Counted from the first letter of the stretch, positions 1-7,088 are shown. The stretch is 11,473 nt of DNA from Candidatus Dormiibacterota bacterium (GCA_003133485.1 PKXR01000055.1:785-12257), one strand, 5' to 3'. Notes: generated by a model not told the origin, from the sequence alone. Numbers and translations are program-made.

Positions 1-1
1 G

Positions 2-118
2 GCGGTTCTCTCCATCCTTAATGACGACGTCCAGGCTCTGCGCGATCGACCGCGTCCGCGTCTGCCGTCCTCTGGCCACCGCGGTCTCCGGCCTGACTCG
101 ACCGTGGCGGTCAGCTGA
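2..118 (+). CDS. C-terminal end of an upstream gene, possibly thymidylate kinase (partial)
   Basis: The only long-enough open frame at the left edge runs from base 2 to a TGA at 116-118. It gives about 38 residues starting AVLSILNDDVQALRDRPRPR. The first part reads like the closing helix of a P-loop kinase: thymidylate kinases often end with a short 'D/E-x-V-hydrophobic-x-I' helix. In many Gram-positive genomes tmk lies just upstream of holB. The remaining Arg/Pro/Ser-rich tail is not informative. The fragment is too short for a family call, so the tmk suggestion rests mainly on gene order. It could also be a chance open frame. Confidence 0.3.
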   Translation, partial: AVLSILNDDVQALRDRPRPRLPSSGHRGLRPDSTVAVS

Positions 119-225
119 GCGTGGTCGTCGTCTCGAGCGCTGATTTTAGGTTGAGCGGCGCTTGGTAAGGTGGGCTCCAGAAGTTGTCTAACCGCCGCAG
201 GGCGCAGAGTGGCGGTGGGGAGGGG

Positions 226-1299
226 ATGTCTCGGCCTGAATCGCAGCCCTACCGGACCCTGGGGGACGTCATCGGCCATCTCCCGGCGGTGCTATCGATG
301 CGGCACCAGCTGTCTACCAGGACCCTCTCGCATGCCTACTGGATCTCCGGGCCTCCCCAGGTTGGCAAGACCACTCTCGCCCTCTCGGTAGGGTCGGAGC
401 TCCTGTCCGGGATCGACTGGCCCGGAGGACTACTCTCTCACCCCGACCTCTGGCTGGAGGACGGCGAAGGTTCGATCTCAATCGACCGCATTCGGGCCCA
501 CGACTCCGACCTGGATGCCGACCAGGGCCCCACCCTCCAGCATTTCCTCAGCCTGTCGGCCTTCGCCGGGACCGCCAAGGTGGCGGTGATCGGCAACGCG
601 GAGCGGCTCAGCCTGCCGGCCGCCAACAGCCTTCTGCGGCTCCTGGAGGAGCCGCGTACCAACACCGTCATCTGGCTCTGCACCTCTCGCCCTGACTCGG
701 AGCACCTCCCCAGCACCATTCGGAGCCGCTGCCAGCAGTTGCTCCTGGGGCCGGTCGAGCCCGACGCTATCTCGGACTGGCTTGCCGGGTTCCACCACTT
801 CAGCCCCGCCGCAGCGAGAGTGGCGGCGGCGATCTGCCTCGGCCGCCCCGGTTTGGGACTGGAGATGGCCCAGGACCGTGAGCTGGGACGGCGCGCAGCT
901 GGCCAGCTCGAACGATTTATCGCCTGCGCCGCCGAGGGACCCCGCCAATGGCTGGAGCTGAGCCGCCAGCTGGCCGAGCGTGGCACCGACCGAGAGCTGG
1001 CTCGGGGAGCACTTCGGGTGTGGACCAGCTTCCTCAGGGACTGCTGCTGCCTGGCGATCGGCGCTCCAGAGCTCACTCGCTGGCCGGACCAGGCAGAGCG
1101 GGCTGCCGAGTGGGCGGACAGGCTCGGGCCCCAGGGGTGCTCCAGGCGTTACGATCTGGCCCTGGACGCGCTCGCGCGGCTCGACGAAATGGCGACGCCG
1201 CGGCTCGTCCTGGACCGGTTTCTGCTTCTCGCCTTCGGGGACGAGCCCCAGGGCTCCTCCGGTGGCGATCGGCGGCCGGTGCTCAACGCAACCGACTAG
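226..1299 (+). CDS. holB: DNA polymerase III clamp-loader subunit delta' (HolB-like AAA+ protein)
   Basis: A 357-residue AAA+ protein of the delta'/DnaX family, the stator subunit of the clamp loader that places the beta sliding clamp on primed DNA. Seen: Walker A GPPQVGKTT at residues 42-50, HPD at 72-74, a Walker-B-like strand KVAVIGNAE at 118-126, the family helix NSLLRLLEEP at 134-143, and the SRC motif at 167-169 that supplies a trans-acting arginine. The C-terminal 180 residues are helical, as expected for the collar domain. Only 22 residues lie between Walker A and HPD, with no cysteines, so the four-Cys zinc module common in this family is missing. Start: ATG 226 follows GGGGAGGGG very closely (GGAGG only 2 nt away). 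An in-frame TTG at 184 with AAGGTGG upstream would add 14 residues and cannot be excluded. ricT follows after 10 nt, as in other Gram-positive operons. Confidence 0.88.
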   Translation: MSRPESQPYRTLGDVIGHLPAVLSMRHQLSTRTLSHAYWISGPPQVGKTTLALSVGSELLSGIDWPGGLLSHPDLWLEDGEGSISIDRIRAHDSDLDADQGPTLQHFLSLSAFAGTAKVAVIGNAERLSLPAANSLLRLLEEPRTNTVIWLCTSRPDSEHLPSTIRSRCQQLLLGPVEPDAISDWLAGFHHFSPAAARVAAAICLGRPGLGLEMAQDRELGRRAAGQLERFIACAAEGPRQWLELSRQLAERGTDRELARGALRVWTSFLRDCCCLAIGAPELTRWPDQAERAAEWADRLGPQGCSRRYDLALDALARLDEMATPRLVLDRFLLLAFGDEPQGSSGGDRRPVLNATD

Positions 1300-1309
1300 A
1301 GGTGAGCAA

Positions 1310-2176
1310 ATGCCCTTAGCGGTGGGGGTTAAATTCCGCCGCCACGGACCCTTGAACTACTACGCCCCTTTGGACGAGGAGTTGGTGCCGGGCACCCAGG
1401 TCGTGGCGGAGACAGCTCGCGGCGCGGAGATCGGCGAGGTGGTCATGGAGGTCACCGAAATGGATCAGCGCATGGTTCCCCACCCTATGCCTCCGGTGCT
1501 GCGCCGAGCCAGCCAGGCGGACCTCGAACACCGAGCGGAGATCGACGGCCGGATCCCCGACGTGGTGCGGCAGGCGCGGGACCTGGTTCAGGAGCGTGAC
1601 CTGCCGATCAAGGTGGCCCGGGCGGAGATCAGCTTCGACGAGTCCCGGATCCTCTTCGACTTCACCGCCGAGCGCCAGACCGACTACCAGGGCATGGCTA
1701 AGGAGCTGGCTTCCCGGTTGCGGTGCCGGGTCGAGCTGCGCCAGGTGGGGGCCCGCGACGAGGCTAAGGAGAAGGATGGATACGGGCCCTGTGGGCGCCG
1801 GCTCTGCTGCTCTTCTTGGCTGAAGGAGTTCGTGCCGGTCACGATCAAGATGGCCAAAGAGCAGGGGCTGCCGTTGAACCCCACCCGGCTCAACGGGATG
1901 TGCGGCAAGCTCAAGTGCTGCCTGCAGTACGAGAACGAGCAGTACGTGGATCTAAAGCTCCGACTTCCGCTTCCGGGCACTTCGATCGAGGTGGAGGGCC
2001 AGCCGGCCACCGTGGCCGAGATCAGTGTGGTCCGAGAGCAGGTACTGGTGACGATGACCGAGTCCGGCACGGTGGTGGCAGTCCCCGCCGCTGGACTGCT
2101 TCGGGAACCCAGGGCGAGAGGAGACGGCGGGGGCAAGAGGCGCCGCTCTCGACCGCCTGGGTCGGCCAGCAGCTAG
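1310..2176 (+). CDS. ricT: PSP1-domain protein RicT (YaaT-like)
   Basis: A 288-residue PSP1-family protein. In Bacillus subtilis RicT (YaaT) joins RicA and RicF in a cytosolic Fe-S complex that supports RNase Y-dependent mRNA maturation and affects sporulation, competence and biofilm formation. Seen: the PSP1 core at about residues 38-150, then the signature GPCGRRLCC (159-167) and MCGKLKCCLQYE (197-208). Cysteines 161, 166, 167, 198, 203 and 204 are all present, consistent with cluster binding. The tail from about 266 is Arg/Gly/Ser-rich and probably disordered. ATG 1310 is preceded by AGGTGA at 1300-1305. The open frame extends back into holB, but those residues have no family character. 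The 10-nt gap to holB implies co-transcription. No RicA or RicF partner is in the window, so the role is taken from the family and may differ here. Confidence 0.92.
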   Translation: MPLAVGVKFRRHGPLNYYAPLDEELVPGTQVVAETARGAEIGEVVMEVTEMDQRMVPHPMPPVLRRASQADLEHRAEIDGRIPDVVRQARDLVQERDLPIKVARAEISFDESRILFDFTAERQTDYQGMAKELASRLRCRVELRQVGARDEAKEKDGYGPCGRRLCCSSWLKEFVPVTIKMAKEQGLPLNPTRLNGMCGKLKCCLQYENEQYVDLKLRLPLPGTSIEVEGQPATVAEISVVREQVLVTMTESGTVVAVPAAGLLREPRARGDGGGKRRRSRPPGSASS

Positions 2177-2287
2177 CTGTACTCGGCCGTCAGGTCGGTT
2201 CCCGGCGGCTGATCGTCGGATCTGCGCAATGCACAGCGGTCTGGACCCCGACTCCGCGCTCCGTGTGAGCCGAATCTGCGGCGTAGA

Positions 2288-2338
2288 CTCCACCGGGTCT
2301 TGAGGCGCAGGGCCGTAAACCGGTGGGATCTCCACCGG
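2288..2338 (+). promoter_or_regulatory. Leader of the MFS gene with alternative hairpins
   Basis: In the 185-nt gap before the transporter, CTCCACCGG occurs twice (2288-2296 and 2330-2338). Its complement CCGGTGG lies between them at 2320-2326. The middle copy can form a perfect 7-bp hairpin with the downstream copy (loop GATCT, 2327-2331), or a 7-bp helix plus one G·U with the upstream copy. The two pairings exclude each other, a layout used by attenuators. No U-run follows, and the hairpin ends 4 nt before GGGGAG (2343-2346 plus A2347, G2348). Seen directly: the repeats and their complementarity. Function is inferred. The rest of 2177-2361 shows no gene. Confidence 0.35.
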
Positions 2339-2361
2339 CTGCGGGGAGTGAGCTTTCCGTC

Positions 2362-3663
2362 ATGAGCGTTTCCGCGACCGCCCGCCCGCAACTTTCGCTG
2401 CGCTTCTCTCCCACTCGGTTGGCGGCCCTCTCCGTTTACTGGGTCGCGATCAATTACATGTGGCAGGGAATGGGGGCGCTGATCCTGCCGCGCCTCATCC
2501 TCGGCTTGGTTCCTGAGGGTCACCGAGGGACCGCCCTCGCGGTGCTCTCCGCGCTGGGCGCGGTGGTGGCGATTCTCGTTCAGCCGGCGGCGGGCGCGCT
2601 CTCGGACCGCTGTCAGGTCCGCTGGGGCCGGCGCAAGCCCTTCATGGTCGCCGGTACCCTGGGCGACTTAGTCTGCTTGCTCGGGCTGGCCCTGGCAGGG
2701 AGCTATGGGGCTCTGATCATCCCGTACTGCGCTCTCCAGATCTGCTCGAACACCGCCGAGGGTGCCTACCAGGGATTGCTCCCCGACCAGGTTCCCAGCG
2801 CGGATCGCGGTCGAGCGTCCGGGTACTACGGGCTGGCGGTGTTCATCGGGACCGCGATCGGTTTTCTTCTGACTGGGACGCTGATCGCCATCGGCCACAT
2901 CCGGCTGGCCTTGTTGAGTGTCGGAGTGGTGTTGGTGCTGGCTCTCCTGGTGACTCAGATCTTCGTGCCAGATTCCCCAGCTAAAGAGCCACTCCCCAGC
3001 CGCCGGCTGGCCATCCTGGGCGTCTTCAGCTTCAGGCCAAAGGAGAATCCCGACTTCACCCGACTGCTGGCATCCCGGCTGCTGTCACTCATGGGGATCA
3101 CCGGAATGACCGACTTCGCTCTCCTGTACATCAAGGCTACCTTCTATCCGGGTTCCGGGAGTGCGATCGCCAACCGAGCCTCAGGATCGACCTCCGTCCT
3201 GCTGGCGGTGGTGGTACTGGTGGCGATCGTGGTGACCCTGCCGGCGGCCCGGCTGTCCCAACGGCTCGGACGCAAAACCATCATCAGGGCCGCCTCCTGG
3301 CTGGGTGGCGTCGGGGTGCTGCTGCTGATCTTCGCCCACTCGCTAACCTTCGTTTACCTGGTGGGCCTCCTGATCGGCGGCGCCTTTGGGATGCTGCTTT
3401 CGGTGGACTGGGCCTTCGTCGTCGACCTGGTCCCGGCGGAGTCGGCCGGGAGGTTCATGGGGATCTCCAATCTCGCCACCGCCGGGTCGGGAATTCTGGC
3501 CACGGTCATCGCCGGGCCATTGCTTGATTTCGGCAACGGGCTCCACCACAATGCCGGCTTCCCCATGATCTTCAGCTTCTTCGCGTTGGCCCTCTTCCTC
3601 GGCGGGTGGCTGGTGTGGTCGGTGCGCACGCCTGACCAGGCCAAGATCACGGCGGCCGCTTGA
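2362..3663 (+). CDS. Major facilitator superfamily transporter, SLC45/sugar-type
   Basis: A 433-residue integral membrane protein with about 12 hydrophobic segments, the usual MFS size. The loop after the second helix carries motif A, GALSDRCQVRWGRRKP (78-93). The matching loop in the second half reads ARLSQRLGRKT (296-306), and a long charged loop at about 203-232 separates the halves. The GxLSDRxxxRWGRRKPF form and PDQVPSADRGRASGYYG (141-157) resemble the GPH/SLC45 sucrose-proton symporter branch and related bacterial MFS proteins. The substrate cannot be read from sequence. Start: ATG 2362 has GGGGAG about 13 nt upstream. An upstream in-frame GTG at 2323 lies inside a hairpin and lacks a good ribosome site. 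The gene stands alone on the plus strand and converges on the GH5 gene, so it is probably a single transcription unit with its own leader. Confidence 0.85.
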   Translation: MSVSATARPQLSLRFSPTRLAALSVYWVAINYMWQGMGALILPRLILGLVPEGHRGTALAVLSALGAVVAILVQPAAGALSDRCQVRWGRRKPFMVAGTLGDLVCLLGLALAGSYGALIIPYCALQICSNTAEGAYQGLLPDQVPSADRGRASGYYGLAVFIGTAIGFLLTGTLIAIGHIRLALLSVGVVLVLALLVTQIFVPDSPAKEPLPSRRLAILGVFSFRPKENPDFTRLLASRLLSLMGITGMTDFALLYIKATFYPGSGSAIANRASGSTSVLLAVVVLVAIVVTLPAARLSQRLGRKTIIRAASWLGGVGVLLLIFAHSLTFVYLVGLLIGGAFGMLLSVDWAFVVDLVPAESAGRFMGISNLATAGSGILATVIAGPLLDFGNGLHHNAGFPMIFSFFALALFLGGWLVWSVRTPDQAKITAAA

Positions 3664-3696
3664 GGGGGACCGAGCTTAAGAGACGCTCCCCCGGTC
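3664..3696. terminator. Hairpin between the convergent MFS and GH5 genes
   Basis: The 31-nt space between the two convergent stop codons folds in either direction. GGGGGA (3664-3669) is complementary to TCCCCC (3687-3692). Alternatively GACC (3668-3671) pairs with GGTC (3693-3696), extended by GAGC (3672-3675) with GCTC (3685-3688) around a CCCC bulge. No T-run follows on either strand, so it is not a classic intrinsic terminator. Its position at a convergent junction makes a shared stop signal likely. Confidence 0.45.
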
Positions 3697-5206
3697 AGGA
3701 CGCCAGGTGGATCACCAAGTGGTGGCTTAGGTCATCGTCCGCGATCCGGACCGTCAGGATGTGATCGCTGGTGTCCAGATGGGCCGAGACGTCCTGCGCC
3801 GGGTCCGAGGAGGTCAGGCGGAAGCTGCGGTAGAAGGACGGCACCTCGACCAGCAGCGGCTGGCTGGTGGCATCCCCACTGAAGTCCACCACCAGCTGGC
3901 CGTCTTGGTAGTCGTAGCTCAAGGTATCGAGGGTGCCGGGGGTAGCTCGTGGGTAGGCTCGAGCCACGATCTTCAACCGAGACGACATCCGCTTGAAGGC
4001 CCAACTGCCGCCTTCGTCCCAGTCCCAGTAGGCCCAGCCCAACTGGTATTTGTCGAGCTCGTTCATCTCCCGGGCCACCCAGGCCTGATTGGATTGGCCC
4101 TTGCCTGCCCCGATCTCTCCCACCCAGGGAGCGGCGCCCGCCTCCTTTGCCTGGTCTTCGAGGAGGGTGAGCGGGATCGCGTATTGGGGGGTTGGCTTCT
4201 GCCACGGGGGCTCCAGCAAGGTGGCGAATACGTGACTGGAGTACACCTGGTTGGGATACGGCAGCGGGCCGACGTAGGTGGGCAAGCCGAAATCCAGGGT
4301 CTGCTCGGTGATCCACATCTGATGAGGCGCGATGGCCGCCAGATGGGTGATCACATTGGCTTCGAAGGGCAGCAGGTATTTCTTCTCGAACAGCCCGGGG
4401 GGTACGGGGAAGGGATGGGGTTCGTTCCAGAGGTCGAAGGCGGCCACTGCCGAGTCGTCGCGGAAGGCCTTAGCGACATAGCTCCAGACCGCGGTCACGT
4501 CCTTCTGCCAGCCCCCTAGGTTGGCCCAGAAGATGCCGTAGCTGGCCAGTACGCCGGGGGACACGTGTCGGTTCCAGGGGGACGGCAGGGGAGCGGTCCG
4601 GGGCAAGCTGCCGGCGACGGCCCAGCTAGGGGCTCCATCGCCGCCGTAGTAGATGCTCCAGTCGATGTTATGGAGATCGAGGATGGTGTAGATCCCGTGC
4701 GCGGCGGCATCGTTTACCACTGAGCGCATCAGATCCAGGTAGGATCGGGACATCTTTCCCGGCCGGGGCTCCAACCGAGACCAGTTGATCGGCAGCCGGA
4801 TCACGTCGAACCCGTCCGCGGCCATTTCGGCGAAATCCTGGCTGGTGGGGACCGGCCCCGGGCGCATGTCTTTCGCCTCCTCCAGTCCGGTCACGTTCAT
4901 CCCGCGCAGCAGAACCTGGCGTCCATGGCTGTCGAGGATGACGCTGCCATTGCTGTGCAGCCAGGGCAGCCCATGGCCGGCGACCGTGCTGGCGTCCGCG
5001 GCCAGGGTCCGAGCCGAGCTTGGGTAGGCGGGGTAGAAGTTGGGGGTGAGGGCGAACGCGATCAAGGCCAGGCTCACCACCAAGAAGGTGATCAGGCATC
5101 CGGAGCAGCAGCTAAAGCAGCCCCGAATTCGTCTTGGCCACGAACGCGGCCAGTGCCACAGCCGACGGCGGTACCAGCGCTTAGCCTGAGTGGGTGGCTC
5201 GTCCAC
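3695..5206 (-). CDS. Membrane-anchored GH5 glycosidase, endoglycoceramidase-like
   Basis: A 503-residue glycoside hydrolase of family 5. After a basic N-terminus (10-29), one membrane segment at about 36-54 anchors the protein with the enzyme outside. The (beta/alpha)8 domain (about 80-415) shows LLRGMNVTGLEE (99-110), FDVIRLPINWSRLEP (133-147), ILDLHN (175-180), FDLWNEP (257-263) with acid/base Glu262, and WVGEIGAG (361-368) with nucleophile Glu364. YWDWDEGGSW (393-402) closes the active site. The C-terminal beta-sandwich (about 418-503, opening YPRATPGT) matches the extra domain of endoglycoceramidases, which release whole glycans from glycolipids. Substrate is not certain; a glucosidase or glycolipid hydrolase is possible. 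Start is GTG 5206 with only a weak GAGA ahead, but later starts would remove the anchor. Four cysteines (30, 33, 34, 37) sit just before the membrane. It is the last gene of the minus-strand group, 129 nt after the CoxG-like gene. Confidence 0.85.
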   Translation of the reverse strand: MDEPPTQAKRWYRRRLWHWPRSWPRRIRGCFSCCSGCLITFLVVSLALIAFALTPNFYPAYPSSARTLAADASTVAGHGLPWLHSNGSVILDSHGRQVLLRGMNVTGLEEAKDMRPGPVPTSQDFAEMAADGFDVIRLPINWSRLEPRPGKMSRSYLDLMRSVVNDAAAHGIYTILDLHNIDWSIYYGGDGAPSWAVAGSLPRTAPLPSPWNRHVSPGVLASYGIFWANLGGWQKDVTAVWSYVAKAFRDDSAVAAFDLWNEPHPFPVPPGLFEKKYLLPFEANVITHLAAIAPHQMWITEQTLDFGLPTYVGPLPYPNQVYSSHVFATLLEPPWQKPTPQYAIPLTLLEDQAKEAGAAPWVGEIGAGKGQSNQAWVAREMNELDKYQLGWAYWDWDEGGSWAFKRMSSRLKIVARAYPRATPGTLDTLSYDYQDGQLVVDFSGDATSQPLLVEVPSFYRSFRLTSSDPAQDVSAHLDTSDHILTVRIADDDLSHHLVIHLAS

Positions 5207-5311
5207 TCTCGGAGTCTAGGACGCTCGGCGGCGGGGTGCCAGAGGGAGCCAAGTAATCCAGAACTTACCTAGTAAACGTCCTAGCGCGCGGCCCACCCGA
5301 ACCGCCCTTGG

Positions 5312-5331
5312 GCCGGCCGGCGCTGGCCGGC
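5312..5331 (-). terminator. GC-rich hairpin after the CoxG-like gene
   Basis: GCCGGCC (5312-5318) and GGCCGGC (5325-5331) form a perfect 7-bp stem with a 6-nt loop, 4 nt past the stop of the CoxG-like gene on the minus strand. No U-run follows, so it may be a weak terminator or an mRNA-stabilising stem. The stop itself lies in a 13-nt palindrome, GGCTGA-G-TCAGCC (5329-5341), that competes with this stem. The rest of the 129-nt gap holds a short AT-rich patch (5262-5277, containing TTAC-CTA-GTAA) that may be part of a GH5 promoter; I find no convincing -35/-10 pair. Confidence 0.35.
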
Positions 5332-5335
5332 TGAG

Positions 5336-5992
5336 TCAGCCTCGCCGGCGATAGCGCCAGAAGATCAGCGCCGCCACTCCCACGACGAAGGCGCCCAACG
5401 CCGCCGCACCGGCCGGCAGAGCCCGCGTAGATGGGGGGCTGGGCGGCATCACCTCGACTCGAGCGGCGGCCTGGCGAGGAGCTTGCGCCGGCTCAGGCCG
5501 GGGCTGCTCCGGGATCGTGCCGGTCGCCGTCCGGGCTCTGGCTGGTCTGATTGCTGGGGCGGCGTCCTCGAGTTCCTTGGCCACCGCCCTCCTAAACCGG
5601 GCGATGACTGACACTACTGCTCGGTCCAGGTCGGCCTCGGCGATCTCCCCCATTCGGCCGCGGCCCTCGACCAGCACAGTGAGGCGAAGGTCGCTCCCGC
5701 CATCGGGGTCGTCCCGGAAGCGGGCTCTCACCTCGGCGTGAGCCCTCCCAGTGCCCCGCACCTCCTTGCCGCTGAGGGTCCAGGTGAGGTGCCGACCCTC
5801 CTCCTCGATGTGTTGGCGGGCGTACCCGCGATAGGTGACGGAGTGTCCTGCGATGACCACTCGCAGGGTGCCGCGCCCGTCCTTACCTACCGTCAGCCCC
5901 GGAGTCAGCCGTAAGGCACCGTCGCGAGTGGCCAGCAAGTCCCAGGCGCGAGCCGTAGTCCCGGGCAGCGTGATCGTCTCGATCAGAGTCAC
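5336..5992 (-). CDS. CoxG-like SRPBCC protein with C-terminal membrane anchor
   Basis: A 218-residue protein in three parts. An SRPBCC/CoxG-type ligand-pocket domain spans about residues 1-145; the family-like stretches are DGALRLTPGLTVGKDGRG (24-41), GTGRAHAEVRARF (80-92), and LTVLVEGRGRMGEIAE (104-119) before the final helix. A Pro/Ala/Arg-rich linker follows (146-190), then one membrane helix (about 192-212) and the basic tail RYRRRG. This matches CoxG of carbon monoxide dehydrogenase clusters, where the anchored SRPBCC domain is reported to bind menaquinone and link the enzyme to the membrane. No CO dehydrogenase gene is in the window, so the ligand and partner are unknown. Start GTG 5992 overlaps the RDD stop (GTGA), with GGAAGAGGGG just upstream, so the two genes are very likely translationally coupled. 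Confidence 0.75.
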   Translation of the reverse strand: MTLIETITLPGTTARAWDLLATRDGALRLTPGLTVGKDGRGTLRVVIAGHSVTYRGYARQHIEEEGRHLTWTLSGKEVRGTGRAHAEVRARFRDDPDGGSDLRLTVLVEGRGRMGEIAEADLDRAVVSVIARFRRAVAKELEDAAPAIRPARARTATGTIPEQPRPEPAQAPRQAAARVEVMPPSPPSTRALPAGAAALGAFVVGVAALIFWRYRRRG

Positions 5993-6708
5993 TTAGGCCC
6001 CTCTTCCGTTCCACCACCCGGTTGGGGCGGCGCTTGGTCAACTACCGGGCCCCAGCCGGGAAGATGGCCGCCCCGGAGTGGGGGCGCGTCTGGGGGATAC
6101 GCAGGTGGTACCGCCGGCGGACCGTAGCCGGTCAATTCCGCGATCGAGCGGCCCCGATCAGCCTGACGCACCACCATGGTGCCGCCCAGCAGATCCTCCG
6201 GACCCCGGTGGTCGGGGCGAATCAGGAGAACCAGGGTCCCGCCGACAAACTGCAGCAGCCAGATCCAGATCCCAATCAGAGGAAGAAGCGGGCTCCCGAT
6301 CCAGAACACGATCGAACGAAGCACGGCATCTCGGACCGTCATGGGACGTCCATCAGTGCGGGTGATGCGTAACCCCAGCGCCAACTTCCCCAGAGTGGCT
6401 CCGGTAGCTAGATACATTCCTATCAGGTACACAGCGGTGATTGCCGCGGCGGCGATCCAAACGTGGAACGTCTGCAGGCTGAGCTGTCGAGCCAGCGCGA
6501 CGAAATGGGGATTCTTCGCCAGTCCCGAGCTATTCTCGTGGGCCCGAGCGAAGGCGGCGATTCGGGAGTACTGGTGGCCGGCGATAGGGATTGCCACGAT
6601 CAACTCGACGACGAACAGCACCACGAAGTCGATCACCGCGGCTGCCAGTCTTTCCCAAGACGGCAGGGCGCCGCGTCGGATCGGCGACGAGTTGGAATTG
6701 GCGATCAC
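5989..6708 (-). CDS. RDD family membrane protein
   Basis: A 239-residue membrane protein. RDD hallmarks: Arg20 and Asp27 in WERLAAAVIDF (18-28) at the first helix, the signature GATLGKLALGLRITRTDGRP (103-122) after the second, and EDLLGGTMVV (171-180) after the last. Hydrophobic segments lie at about 22-43, 82-101 and 130-163 (probably two passes). The C-terminal 50 residues are rich in Pro and Gly and probably a flexible cytosolic tail. RDD proteins are mostly uncharacterised; some bacterial ones have been linked to sodium/proton exchange or to membrane complexes. Start is GTG 6708. No better in-frame codon lies upstream, and the nearest purine-rich site (GGGAGA) is about 20 nt away, so initiation may be inefficient. 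It is the first gene of a minus-strand operon with the CoxG-like gene. Confidence 0.82.
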   Translation of the reverse strand: MIANSNSSPIRRGALPSWERLAAAVIDFVVLFVVELIVAIPIAGHQYSRIAAFARAHENSSGLAKNPHFVALARQLSLQTFHVWIAAAAITAVYLIGMYLATGATLGKLALGLRITRTDGRPMTVRDAVLRSIVFWIGSPLLPLIGIWIWLLQFVGGTLVLLIRPDHRGPEDLLGGTMVVRQADRGRSIAELTGYGPPAVPPAYPPDAPPLRGGHLPGWGPVVDQAPPQPGGGTEEGPK

Positions 6709-7073
6709 AACTGGCTCATGGTGACATCTCCCGGGAGTGGCTGCACCGACTGGTCAGCCTGACTCCCTGCTCGAATTCTAGGTGGCGGAGCGCCCGCGCT
6801 GGCGCACCGCACCATCAAACCTTCTAATTTTTCTGGGAAGAAGAGGCTCCAGCTGACGAGTTCCCACTACGTCGGGGCCACGCAGCAGCCCGGGATGGAG
6901 CTGAAGCGACCAGCGACGGTCTCAGCCCGACGCGGGGCCGGCACGTGGCTCGGCCGGACCTTCCGGAGCGGTTCCCTTGGACATCGGATGGTCGGATACT
7001 CGTTCACCCTGAAGTCAGTAGCGACCGCCGCCCTTGTCATCCTCATCGTGATCAGTCACCGAGTCTCGGATCT

Positions 7074-7088
7074 TTACTGCAACAGTAA
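7074..7088. promoter_or_regulatory. Inverted repeat TTACTG-CAA-CAGTAA
   Basis: A perfect 6-bp inverted repeat with a 3-nt centre, 132 nt before the fdxA start, in an AT-richer patch of a GC-rich region. The size and symmetry suit a dimeric regulator's operator. No regulator gene is nearby and no family consensus is recognised. Confidence 0.3.

Noticed and set aside
438..1076. Long minus-strand open frame inside holB
   Set aside because: It is the antisense shadow of a GC-rich gene with clear AAA+ motifs; the product is Arg/Ser-rich with no domain character.
980..1309. N-terminal extension of ricT into holB
   Set aside because: The frame is open, but the residues are low in information; ATG 1310 has a ribosome site and begins exactly where PSP1 similarity begins.
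3761..4519. 252-codon plus-strand open frame opposite the GH5 gene
   Set aside because: It mirrors the GH5 coding sequence, has no recognisable motifs, and the opposite strand carries both catalytic glutamates in context.
5342..5351. TCGCCGGCGA, similar to the ugd palindromes
   Set aside because: It lies in the codons of the basic C-terminal tail of the CoxG-like protein and lacks the central base, so coding constraint and chance explain it.
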